Assembly: GCA_003550325.1 (NCBI GenBank)
Contig: QKWP01000431.1
Location: forward strand, 36,260-100,259
DNA from: Gigaspora rosea
Taxonomy: Eukaryota > Glomeromycota > Glomeromycetes > Diversisporales > Gigasporaceae
Direction: 5' to 3'
Length of the DNA stretch: 64,000 nucleotides
Positions 23,749-33,968 of this stretch are shown one piece after another. The notes under the pieces were generated by a model. It was given only the letters and a program-made list of their open reading frames with translations. It was not told the origin of the DNA and searched no databases. Made by a program: the position numbers and the translations under genes. The stretch's first letter is position 1. Each line of letters begins with the position of its first letter.

Positions 23749-24365
23749 ATATGATATAAGGAATTGGAGAAGCGAGTTTCAGAACTCTCTCTCTTCGATT
23801 GATAAGCAATATAAATAAATACAAATAAAATCTTTTCGCAAAGAGGCCATAATAATAAAAAAAAAATAATAATAAAATAAAATAATAATTATCTATATAA
23901 AGTAAAAGTGTGTTTGAAATATCTTTGTATTAAAACGTCGGTATAGTACGTGACTAGTACGTGTGCAGAATATACTCATAATACCTTCGTATTGAGATAT
24001 CGATAGAGTAACCATATTTATATCTTCATATTGAGACGTCGATATACCACAGTTTCCGTGTATATGGCTTTGTACACGTGGTCAGTATTGGCCACGATAG
24101 AAGAACCTGGGTACAACCTAAAGAAAATCACTACTACCTTTATCATTTAGCAAGTTTCACCAAAAACCGTCAAAACGAAAGTTTTGTTTTTCCTTACTTT
24201 ATTAACTACTTTCGATACTCCTTTCTTTTGTTACTTTTTGAACGTTCCGTTCTTACTTTACCCCAATAACGTTAAAAAAAAACCCCCTCACGATTGACAT
24301 TAGGGGTACTAAAGATCTATGAACTAATAGATTGACTCCCGTAGAGGCCTGTAAAGTAGTAGTAT

Positions 24366-25477
24366 ATGACATCAGTGGAAAAGCTGGTACAATACGCTGG
24401 TCCGAGGCATCATGGGTATGTTCGATCCAACGAAACTGTCTATAACGGTCAAGAAAACATTGAAGAATTCTTGGTTTATTTCGAAGCATATGCAGCTTCA
24501 AAGGACTGGAATGATGATAAAAAAGTCCTTGTAGTAATATTGCACATAGCAGATAGGTTGAAGCCATCAATGATGCAACTAATAAAAGCTAACTCAACCT
24601 GGAGAGACTTAAAGGTTGCCATGATTAATAGTTGAAGAACTTCGTCAGATACTAATGAGAAAATGGAGCGATTGAAAGATATGATTCAGGGAGATGATGA
24701 TTCAGTCCAGATATATACTAATTGTTTCGACGCATATGTTAAAGAAATAGATGAACAGTTAAGGGATCTCGAGAAGCGGGAGTGGTACATACAAGGAGGA
24801 CTCCGAAGAACTCTGATACAACTCAGATGATTCTAAAAAAGGAAATTTTGCATAAAAATTCATTAAACATTGCATTTTTATATAGTAAATTTTCAAATTT
24901 TGCTCTATTTTATACATCTATTTGGCTAAAATACTGCTAAAATTATACAAACTCAGATCTGAGTTGTATCAAAGTTCTTCGGGGTCCTATACAAGGTCTT
25001 CAAAATCCATATCAAGAAAAGATCATCAACTTGCACCCTGAAACGTACGAAGAGGCAAAACAATTAGCAGTTAAAATGGAAAAGTATAACCATAATAGGG
25101 AATATATTAGCAAAAGCACAATTAATACAGTCACTGAAAGGATAAATAAATTGATTGGTAATGAGGCTAAAGGGATTCCCGCCTTTTCTGGGGCTACAGC
25201 AATTTGTTGTATTGGTGAAGGACATATATCAAATATGGATAGGATTGACAGGATAGAGACAAGTATAACTGAGTTGACCAGAGTTATACAAACTCTTGTG
25301 GAAGAAAGGCGTAATCCGGTTCAACGGAGGAGTCCACCCATAAATACGTCACAAAATAGAAGCGGTGAGAATCAAAGTAGAAGTATTACTCCTCATAAGT
25401 GTTTTATATATGACCAGGAAGGACATATCGCACGTGACTGTCCAAACCGAACGAGGCAAAATAGAACCATAGATTGA
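24366..25477 (+). pseudogene. gypsy gag (capsid and zinc knuckle), broken
   Basis: The frame beginning MTSVEKLVQYAGPRHHGY runs through YNGQENIEEFLVYFEAYAA, a retrotransposon gag capsid pattern. After a stop (24633) it continues with KMERLKDMIQGDDDSV, is split by a 192-bp MITE, and resumes HPETYEEAKQLAVKME. The nucleocapsid knuckle reads CFIYDQEGHIARDC: the spacing is right for CCHC, but the second Cys has become Tyr, a TGT-to-TAT change. Confidence 0.75.
24797..24988. mobile_element. 192-bp MITE in gag, 8-bp target duplication
   Basis: Inverted ends AGGACTCCGAAGAACTCTGA and (inwards) AGGACCCCGAAGAACTTTGA. The perfect 8-bp duplication ATACAAGG flanks it (24789-24796, 24989-24996). Excision restores gag as WYIQGLQNPYQEK. 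An element of the same length with AGGACCC-type ends and an 8-bp duplication lies at 39702-39893, so the two are probably one hAT-like group. Confidence 0.85.
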
Positions 25478-26127
25478 TCAAATTCAAGACAGAATGATCA
25501 AGCAAATGATCTGAGCATACGGGAAGTGAATGTAAGACTCTTTGAGGTTATGGAAAAAATAGTACCCATGAGAAGGAATATTTCATGGTGCATGTAGATG
25601 AGGATGAAGAATTGTTTGACATTAGGAATCCTGCCAAGAGACGACAATTAGATGTAGGAGTAACTACACGTGCTTCTAAGAGGAGAAAAAGCGAAGAATT
25701 GGTGAATCCGGCAAAAACAAATAATAATAAAGGTCCCAACAAGGGATCAATTATGTACACTCCCCTAACAAAAGTTACAGGATTTGTAATAATCATGACG
25801 ATCTAACCTTATTTGTTGTGATTGTAGCTACATATAAAAACCATTTTTTTTATATGCGAATCAGTCTTTGTGCAATAAGTAAAGTTGTTTGCCATAACGA
25901 TTTGCACATAATATAAGAATTTTAGGAAATTTTATTAAGATTTTTTGAAAATTATTTTGATATTTTGACGTATGTAAACAAAAAATAAAAAATAATAATT
26001 AAAATTATTATATCACGACGCATTCTTGAACCCTTTAGAATTTTTTTATGAAAATTTAACCCTATATGCTTTAGAACCTAGTGAACAACTTTAATTAAGT
26101 TGATAATTAGTGTTAACAATACAGTTG

Positions 26128-27080
26128 TTCCAGGAATAATATATTTTAATAAAATTTTCAATTTTAAAAAAATACTATTTTTTGTATCTTAAAATTTTTA
26201 TATAATGAAACATTGTAAAATTTATAAAAATATGATTTTTTTTTTTTAAACTTACACCGGTTGCTAAACGAGTGTGTTAATATTTTTATTAATTTATCAA
26301 TTGACAAATTACATATTAAACTATTTTAGTTAGCATACATCCGGCTAGCCCTATTTCAGACCGCCCAAATGCCCGGTGGGCACCGAGCTTTTACCCTCCC
26401 AATCACCGCCTTCGGACAATCGCCACCAGAACGATGTTGGTACAAACGGACACCACCTCGGAATGATTGCGCCACGAGTTCATGTAGTATCTTCTCAGAC
26501 TTCGGCCTCACATTACGTCTCGTGACTTCGGTTAATCCAAATCAGGTTCTAACTCCTTTCACTTCACCGCCACAGATTTAACAATGGCAACTGCCCAATT
26601 TTAGGTAAACCTGTAAACGCCGACGGAAGACCCAGACCATAGACGAGGACGCATCTAGCCACACGTGCACTTTTGGTGCCTAATTTAAGTAGTCCGCCCG
26701 CAGGTTCTACACTAGCTGCCATACCTGCACTCCAACTATCGGAAGTGCCTAATTAAGCCCTCTGATTTTCTGGCCAGCTGACATAACGCGGATCTACAAG
26801 TTTTTCTTAACCGGCTGGTATTTTCCTTTATTGCCTCTGGGGGGACTTGAAACGGCAACCTTCGATTTGCATCCTGGGAGCGTAACCGCTATGCTATCGG
26901 CCCGCAGGACATAAAAATATGATTCTAAAATACAATAAACATATTATATTATATTATATTATATATTATTTATTTTATTAGGTTATTTAATATGAATTTT
27001 ACTATGTTTCATTATATAAACTTTTAAGATGCAAAAAATAGAATTTTTTTAAAATTGAAACTTTATTAATTTGAGTAGTC
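26128..27080. repeat. Inner foldback sequence, split by the SINE
   Basis: The stretch 26130-26223 (AATTTTAAAAAAATACTATT ... ATATAATGAAACATTGTAAA) is complementary to 26975-27075. With the SINE and one 14-bp duplication removed, the two form one hairpin of about 270 bp. Confidence 0.6.
26238..26910 (-). mobile_element. tRNA-derived SINE (673 bp)
   Basis: Minus strand. The head at 26910 reads GCGGGCCGATAGCATAGCGG, with an A-box-like TAGCATAGCGGTTA and, about 40 bp on, a B-box-like GTTTCAAGTCC, i.e. an internal RNA polymerase III promoter. A relatively GC-rich body (26340-26900) is followed by an AT-rich tail and a run of 12 A at the 3' end. A perfect 14-bp duplication, ATAAAAATATGATT, flanks it (26224-26237, 26911-26924), the mark of LINE-type reverse transcription. 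No open frame of note. It interrupts the inner foldback of the 3.16-kb element. Confidence 0.85.
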
Positions 27081-27429
27081 TTATCATAGACCCGGGGTTT
27101 ACACTAATAACCTAAACCCCAAAGAGGTCTACATTAAGACTATTAATTTAATCCTAGACCCCATATCTAACCAATCAAATTTAATCACATAACAAATATA
27201 AATTTGGCAGTGCCCCTCGCCATGCTGACCCCATGATCGGCCAATCAAATTTGGTCGCGTGACCGATAGTTCATCAAAAAAAAAGAAAGTCTCCAGACAC
27301 CATATTTTTATAACAAAAATACAAAAAAATAAAAAAAAATTTTTAAAAAAAACTTTATTTATAGGGTTTAAATTCGATCACGGAATACCAAAATTTCCAA
27401 GTCTTTTACATGAAATTACCTAATTTTTT

Positions 27430-27870
27430 TTTTTTATGTTTTTTAGGGACAGAATCGAACACAAAAAAAACGAGCGCACCCAAAGCAATGCACAACACCA
27501 ATATATGGCGCACCCAAAACAACGCACAACACCAAAATTTTTCAAGCTTTTTACACGAAATTACATAATTTTTTTTTATTATACTGTTATAAAAAAAAGG
27601 ACAGAATTGAATACAAAAGAAGCGACTATATACGGCACACCCAAAACAACGCAAAATACCAAAAAATGATGATACACAGCACCCAAAGCAATGCACAGCA
27701 CCAAGAAATGACATACACGGCAACTACAATACCAAGAAACGACGATATACGGCACACCCGAAGCAGCAGCAAAACACCAAGAAATGACGATACACAGCAC
27801 CAAAAAAACGACCACACCATTGAAATCGAAGACGATGCAAACATAAACGATGCCAGCACAATATAAAGTA
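27430..27870. repeat. Degenerate CCAAGAAATGACGATACACAGCA repeat
   Basis: Phrases such as GCACCCAAAGCAATGCACA, ACACCAAGAAATGACGATAC and CGGCACACCCAAAACAACGC recur irregularly. Open frames on either strand arise from this repeat and show no domain. Confidence 0.45.
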
Positions 27871-28039
27871 AAAACTAGTTAATATACTAGTATAAAAAAA
27901 AAAACAAAGAAAACAACAAGACCACTATTCACAAGTCAGAGAAACGTATTATTCCAAAAGAACGCCGAAGAGCCACAGACGACCATTCTACAAGAGTTAT
28001 GCAAGACCACTTCTCCCATTAGCGACGACACCAATGACA

Positions 28040-28370
28040 ACAATTGAGACGACACCAACGACAACACCTGCTACGACACCAACGACGACACCTGCGACGA
28101 AACCCGCAATGACACCAACGACGGTAGCTAAAAAAGAAAAAAGAAAAAAAAGTTAAACCAAAATAAACAAAAAAAAACAAACGAAAGAAAAAAAAAAGAA
28201 CGAANACAATTGAGACGACACCAACGACGACACCTGCTACGACACCAACGACGACACCTGCGACGAAACCCGCAATGACACCAACGACGGTAGCTAAAAA
28301 AGAAAAAAGAAAAAAAAGTTAAACCAAAATAAACAAAAAAAAACAAACGAAAGAAAAAAAAAAGAACGAA
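28040..28370. repeat. Thr/Ala/Pro-triplet minisatellite, duplicated around a single N
   Basis: Bases 28040-28204 recur as 28206-28370 with one visible difference, on either side of an N at 28205, consistent with an unmerged contig overlap. The repeat itself is ACGACACC/AACGACGACACC units followed by an A-rich tail. Confidence 0.75.
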
Positions 28371-29160
28371 AAATCAAACAAAATCAAAAAAAAACTTATC
28401 TTGATGATCTTATGCATATAGTGGTGCACGGGCATAGGTTAAGGATTTTTTATAAAAAAAATTTTAATATAAACCTCTATGAGGTTTATATTATTTAACA
28501 TAAAACCAGGTCTAGGCTAAGGTTTTTTTTATTAAAATACAAGATTTCTGAAACAAATGAATTGTTAACATTAATTATCGACTTAATTAAAGTTGTTTGC
28601 TAGGTTCTAAAGTATATAGGGTTAAATTTTCATAAAAAAATTCTAAAGGGTTCAAGAATGCGTCGAGATATAATAATTTTAATTATTATTTTTTATTTTT
28701 TGTTTACATATGTCAAAATATCAAAATAATTTTCAAAAAATCTTAATAAAATTTCCTAAAATTCTTATATTATGTGCAAATCATTATAGCAAACAACTTT
28801 ACTTATTGCACAAAGACCAATTCGCATATAAAAAAAAATGGTTTTTATATGTAGCTACAATCACAACAAATAAGGTTAGATCGTCATGATTATTACAAAT
28901 CCCGTAACTTTTGTCAGGGGAGTGTACATACCTATAGCAGAGTTGACCCAAGAAATCAACATTCTAAGATTGGTGGCTGAGAAGGAAATAACTATCACTT
29001 TAGGCCAGCTGTTCAAATGGTCACCTAAGGCTCATACAGAGGTACTTAGGGCGTTAACTAGTAAAAAACGAGAGAACAATGTTCTTTTTACTAATGCAAA
29101 GATAGGTGTTGTATGGGTTTTCAAGAAGAATAAATTAAAATTGGAAGATGTACCCATGAG

Positions 29161-29430
29161 CAGTGTTGTACATTTTCGCTGTTCCAGTCTTTTTTTGCCA
29201 TGTTCAATGTCCCAATGTCCCAGTGTCCCAAGTGTCCCAACTATGTTCCAAGTCTTAATAATTAATAAATCAATTTAAAAAATTATATAATTATATATTT
29301 TTTTAGATGCTAAACACATTTTTAGCAAAATTAAATTGGATTATCTTAATAAAATTTTAAGTGATTTCAATTTATAAAATTGTTCCAAAATGTTCCAATT
29401 CATGTCCCAACTGTCCCATGTACAACACTG
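29161..29430. mobile_element. hAT MITE, CAGTGTTGTACAT ends (copy 1)
   Basis: Inverted ends CAGTGTTGTACAT and ATGTACAACACTG. The 8-bp flanks CCCATGAG and CCTATGAG differ at one base. Removal restores the pol frame as EDVPMSTPRINGE. Internal TGTCCCA repeats and the ends match the element at 38847-39103. Confidence 0.85.
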
Positions 29431-29448
29431 CCTATGAGTACACCTAGG

Positions 29449-29748
29449 ATCAATGGTGAAGTAGTCACGGCACCTGTGGATTCAGGATCACGATTGAACT
29501 TGATGCACAAAAGGTATGCACGGAAGCGGGGTTTTACTTGGCAACCTGCTACTAAAAGTGGGCGTATGGCGGATGATCGCTTAAGTAAATTCGTTGGGTA
29601 TATCACAAATGTCGAGGTCGATATGGCAGGTATTATAGTCTATCAAGAATTCTATATTATGGAAGCTGCAAGCTTTGATGTACTACTTGGAATGCTATGG
29701 TTAGCTGCGTCCAAGTGCAGTCTAAAATGGGAAGATAATAAGTTGTAG
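29449..29748 (+). pseudogene. gypsy aspartic protease
   Basis: The frame NGEVVTAPVDSGSRLNLM carries the Asp-Ser-Gly catalytic triad of retropepsins, followed by a body ending VLLGMLWL, which fits the I/L-LG flap-end motif. A TAG (29746) replaces a probable Trp codon before the linker to RT, which continues KKKAAFVASVVPRGW in the next stretch. Confidence 0.7.
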
Positions 29749-30021
29749 TGTAATGTTCAATCTGAAAAGAAGAAAGCAGCCTTCGTTGCATCAGTAGTCC
29801 CGAGAGGATGGATAAATGACTCAGAGATAGATGACGAAGAAGCAGGGGAGCAAAATGAGGAGTTGATAGTGGTACAAAGAACAAATGTGGAGGAAATGGA
29901 GTTATCAGCCAAGGAATCTCAGCTAGGAAAAATCGTGAATAAAGGATTAAATGTTGGCAATTTATTGATTGATGAGGTTGGTAGTATTGATAGTAGGCAC
30001 GTAATTTGTCATGAATATAGT

Positions 30022-30271
30022 TGGGGTGAAATTCATTTTCAATTTTTTTAATTTCAACAATAATTTCAACAATAACTTCAACATTTTTAATATATTCATA
30101 AATTAAATCTAAAACAATTATTGTATTTGATTTAGCTTAGTTTTAATTAATTTTTGATATAATTTAAATTAATTTTTAATATTGAAAAACTAATTTCACC
30201 AATTTCACCATCAAGTAATTTCAACAATTTCAACAAAAACATCTTATTATGAAGAGTAATTTCACCCCATC
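30022..30271. mobile_element. 250-bp MITE, TGGGGTGAAATT ends
   Basis: Inverted ends TGGGGTGAAATT and AATTTCACCCCA(TC). TATAGT flanks both sides (30016-30021, 30272-30277). Internal subrepeats (AATTTCAACAAT) lie near both ends. Removing it restores CHEYSHEHEGR in the pol linker. Confidence 0.75.
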
Positions 30272-30361
30272 TATAGTCATGAACATGAAGGAAGGGTGGT
30301 GTACTAGCTAGAGAAAGACGAAAATGAAGATAGAAGTATCAACGGAATAGGACCGGAATTA

Positions 30362-31910
30362 ATCATGCGACTTACTGAAGAAAATTGTAATTTGATCAAC
30401 ATTGGTAATGACTTGTCCGAGGTTGAGAAACAACTACTGCGTGAGAAGTTAATTAAAGAAGTACCGGAGGTATTTGCATTTGAGTTGTCCGAAATTGGGA
30501 AGACGGATCTGGTACAGTATAAAGTTCACACCGAAGGAAGAGAGTTGCCCCCAGTTTGAATGCGCCTGATTCGTATCAATAACCCAGAACATGCTAAAAT
30601 GTTCGAGGAATATCTAAGAAAAATGTTAAAATATGGATTGTTAAAAAAGGGGACGGGTCAGTATGCATACCATTGTTTCCCGGTGCAGAAAAAGGAGTAA
30701 GGAACAGACCGTTTTCGTATAGTGGCTGACATGAGGCCTCTTAATAAGCACATCATTAAGGATAGTTATCCATTACCATTGATAAGAGACATCTTGGAAA
30801 AGGCGGTGGGTCATGATTGGTACTCGACTGTTGATGCGTTTAAGGAATATTGACAAATCCGCATCCGAGAAGAAGATCGGGATAAAGTCGCCGTGTTCAT
30901 GACGTTGGGTACACTTTGGTATGCCGTAATGTGCATAGGTCTCAAAAACACGAGTGAGACTTTTCAACGAATGATGAACATACTATTAGAAGGGGATGAA
31001 TGGAAGAGTAGTGCAGCAGCATATCAAGATGACATTGGACTATGGACCGATAGGTCCAAGGAATTTCATATCGAAACGTTCATTAAGTTAGCATGAAAAT
31101 TCAGAAGTGCCGGATTAACTTTTGTAGCAAAAAAATCCTTTCTCTTGTACAAGGAACTGCACATATATAGATTTGTGGTTGGTAAGGCAGGCATTAGAGC
31201 AGACCCGGAACAGGTTGAAAAAATTAGGACATGGAGAGAACCCGAAAACCTAAAACAGGTTCAATCATTCATGGGTGTGATGAATTATTATCGAAGGCTT
31301 ATAAAAAATTTCAGTTATATTGCCAAGCCGCTGACAGATTTGACTAGGACAGAAGTTGGATTTTACTAGGGTAACGAACAAGCCAAGGCCTTCTGTGCGC
31401 TAAAAAGTCATTTGTTAAGTGAAACAGTGGTGAAGGGTCCAGATTGGCAGGAGGCACGTGATGGTATCCGTCCTTACCAACTTTACACTGATGCAAGTAA
31501 CGCGACACTAGGGGTTGTATTAGAACAAAGAGACGAGATGGGAAAAATGAGGCCGGTATCTTTTGATTCCCGGAAGTTGAACAAACATGAAGTAAATTAT
31601 ACCATTACGGAGAGAGAGTATCTGGCCGTAATCTTTGGGTGTAATGTAAATGATCATTACCTAGTGGGTACTACGTTCGACATATGGGTGGATCACCAAG
31701 CATTAACATGGTTGTTTAACAAGACTACATTGAAAGGGTACTTAATGAGGTGGGCCTTGGCGTTACAATCTTTTGATTTTCGAATACAATATAAACTGGG
31801 TAATAAATATGGGAATGTGGATGGGATGTCTCGGTTACCCAACTCACCTGAGGTCAGTATGAAGGATGACGAGAAATTCGTAGATTCATTAATTATGTAT
31901 GTGACCCCTG
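30362..31910 (+). pseudogene. gypsy reverse transcriptase and RNase H
   Basis: RT landmarks in order: FRIVADMRPLNKHIIKDSYP, LPLIRDIL, DWYSTVDAF, then FMTLGTLWYAV and the catalytic YQDD (about 31021-31032), followed by GKAGIRADPEQVEKI and MGVMNYYRRLI. RNase H follows: LYTDASNATLG (first Asp), ITEREYLAVIFG (Glu), WVDHQALTWLF (Asp) and NVDGMSRLP. Five stops interrupt RT: 30557 (TGA), 30698 (TAA), 30851 (TGA), 31094 (TGA) and 31367 (TAG). Each can be explained by one C-to-T or G-to-A change in an Arg, Gln or Trp codon. RNase H is intact. Confidence 0.85.
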
Positions 31911-32049
31911 AAAATGTTAAGTTGAGCGATTTGGAAGTGGTTCGTATATATTTGAAGGACTTCAGATGGTCTCCTGAAGTAACAAAGATGGATCTGAGGC
32001 GATTACGGCAGAAGGTGCAGAAGTATTGTTTGATTGGAAGCCAATTATT

Positions 32050-33250
32050 CAGGAGGGCAGAAAATGGCCAACCACCTAGGAGGGTGATTTTTAATAATGA
32101 GGAAAAAATAGACATATTGAGGGCAAACTATGAGAGGGTAGCAAATGAGGGTGGTCATCGTGAAGTTAACACGGTTACAAAGAAAATCTTAATGAATTAC
32201 GAGTGGGCATAATACATGAGGATGCCAAAATGTATGTTTCATCTTGTGAAGCATGCCAAAGGTATGGGCCAAAGGGTGCTCCTGAACCGATTTACATGAC
32301 CTCTATGAGTTGGATCTTCACTAAATTGTTTATCGATTGCATCGGGCTGTTACTTTGAACCACCAGCAGACAAGAACATATAGTTGTAGCAGTGGAGGAC
32401 CTCACGGGTTCGTTGAGGGACAAGCCTTGAAAAGAAAAACAGCGGAAAATATCGCGCAGTTTTTATGGGAAAACATAATACTGAGGCATGGCTGTTTTGT
32501 GAAATTGATTTTTGATCGAGAAAGTGAATTTAAGAATAAAATAGTAGAAGAATTGGCTTCAAGACTTCGGGTCCAGCAGAGGTTTTCTACAAGTTATTAT
32601 CCCAGAGCAAATAAAAAAGCAAAAAGAACCGTGCAAAAATTGACCAGAATTTTAAGAAAAGTTTGTGCTGTGAAGCAGAACAAGTGGCATGAATATTTGC
32701 GCGAAGCACTATGGGCCATCAATATAATAGTTAATGAACTTGGCTACGCTCCCTTTTGGCTAGTCTATGGTCGTAATGCGGTGACTCCTATAGAATTAAG
32801 GTTGGAGAGTTATCAGGTTATTATTACAAAAAAAAAGTGGATCACTGACGAGCTAATCGAGTTTCGAATACAACAGACGAAGGGGCTTGTTTGTGAGTTG
32901 AAAGAGGTAAGAACAAATAAAGAGAAGATAAAGAGAAAATGGAAGGAATTCCACGATCGACATGCCGATAAACATAAGGAGTCTATCGTAGTTGGTGATC
33001 TTGTGCTTGTATATGACTCCACGTTGGATAACTCATCACGAAAGTTCGATTATTGGTGGAATGGCCCTTATGTTGTAAGAAGAATAGGAATCCATGGGCA
33101 GTTCTATTTAGCCGAAGTAGATGGTAGTGAATTACGAGAGCCATTTACTAGAAATCGTGTAAAAAGGCTGAAGTCGAGACTTGAAATAACACAGGAGGTG
33201 GAAAAGCTGATTAGAAGGAGTGTTGACTTCAAGGACGAAAGTCAAGGAGG
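32050..33250 (+). pseudogene. gypsy integrase
   Basis: An HHCC zinc-binding region is spread over two frames: GGHREVNTVTKKI then, after a frameshift near 32210, SCEACQRYGPKGAPEPIY. The catalytic core continues after another frameshift (about 32345): WENIILRHG, LIFDRESEFKN (second Asp) and YYPRANKKAKRTVQKL, where the expected catalytic Glu (usual form QAERTV) has become Lys. A chromodomain-free C-terminus ends with DYWWNGPYVVRRIG, a GPF/Y-type motif. The open frame runs into the LTR. Confidence 0.8.
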
Positions 33251-33260
33251 ATCTAGCTCC

Positions 33261-33968
33261 TGTCATGGTCAGGATCGGTTCTTAGGGAAAAAATGGCTCT
33301 CGAAATATATTGAGCCGGGAATGATGATTGACGAATAGAGAGAATGAATGAATTAGTAACAGTAAAAATAAAATATATATAAAATAAAGCACGAAATAAA
33401 ATAAAATACAAAATCCATACCATTTTCGCAACTCTTGGTCACGTGTGTCACTGATTTAATTGGGTCAATCACTCGGGTAGATCAGAGAATTAAGTTCAAT
33501 ATTCAGATCAAAATTAAGATCAATTAAGCCGCATAAATAATATGGAGAGTTAATTAGATTAATAATCAATTAACGAATAAAAGGAAAATTATGATGTAAC
33601 TGATTTGAGTCAAATCAGTAGTATATAAGGAATAAAGAATTAAAGAAGCGAGTTTCAGAACTCTTTCTTTTCGATTGATAAGCAATATAAATAAATACAA
33701 ATAAAGTCTTTTCGCAAAGAGGCCATAATAATAAAAAAAATAATAATAATAATAAAATAAAATTATAATTATCTATATAAAGTAAAAGTGTGTTTGAAAT
33801 ACCTTCGTATTGAGACGTCGGTATAGTACGTATGCAGAATATACTCATAATACCTTCATATTGAGACGTTGGTAGAGTAACCATATTTATATTTTCGTAT
33901 TGAAACGTCGATATACCGCAGTTTCTGTGCGTGTAGCTTTGTACACATGGTCAGTATTGGCCACGACA
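33261..33968 (+). repeat. 3' LTR of the gypsy element (708 bp, intact)
   Basis: Starts TGTCATGGTCAGGATCGG, ends GTATTGGCCACGACA, and carries no insertion. A purine-rich stretch (AAGTCAAGGAGGA) just upstream is a plausible polypurine tract. Confidence 0.85.

Larger units (their letters stand above)
22469..24099 (+). repeat. 5' LTR of the gypsy element (interrupted)
   Basis: Starts TGTCACAGTCAGGATCGG and ends GTATTGGCCACGATA (final CA mutated to TA). Removing the 932-bp insertion at 22817-23748 leaves about 700 bp, matching the 708-bp 3' LTR. Confidence 0.85.
25760..28922. mobile_element. 3.16-kb non-autonomous element with ~370-bp TIRs
   Basis: Inverted ends begin CTCCCCTAACAAAAGTTACA and stay paired for about 365 bp (25760-26125 against 28558-28922). 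TGTACA lies outside both ends (25754-25759, 28923-28928); being palindromic, it may be duplication or part of the TIR. The host frame resumes exactly as GSIMYIPIAELTQE after removal. The interior holds a foldback sequence, a SINE and simple repeats, and no transposase. Long TIRs resemble Mutator-type elements, but no 9-bp duplication was found, so the superfamily is open. Confidence 0.8.
22469..33968 (+). mobile_element. Ty3/gypsy LTR retrotransposon, 11.5 kb, multiply invaded
   Basis: LTRs with TG...CA ends bound gag, protease, RT, RNase H and integrase in gypsy order. Flanks are GTTAT (22464-22468) and GTTAC (33969-33973), a 5-bp duplication with one substitution. With one copy removed, the host MULE frame reads YNFC-VTNNLSLLWAYLW. 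The LTRs differ by very roughly 6-8% over the first 260 bp by eye, mostly transitions, so the insertion is old. Five further insertions lie in it: 22817-23748, 24797-24988, 25760-28922, 29161-29430 and 30022-30271. No primer-binding site was recognised after the 5' LTR. Confidence 0.9.

Noticed and set aside
26825-26905. Possible functional tRNA gene on the minus strand
   Set aside because: A and B box-like sequences are present, but the acceptor and anticodon stems do not close convincingly and the segment is the head of a larger unit with A-tail and 14-bp duplication, so it is a SINE.
27406-28346. Several Cys/Val/Phe-rich minus-strand ORFs
   Set aside because: All are complements of low-complexity repeats inside the 3.16-kb element; one even crosses the N.
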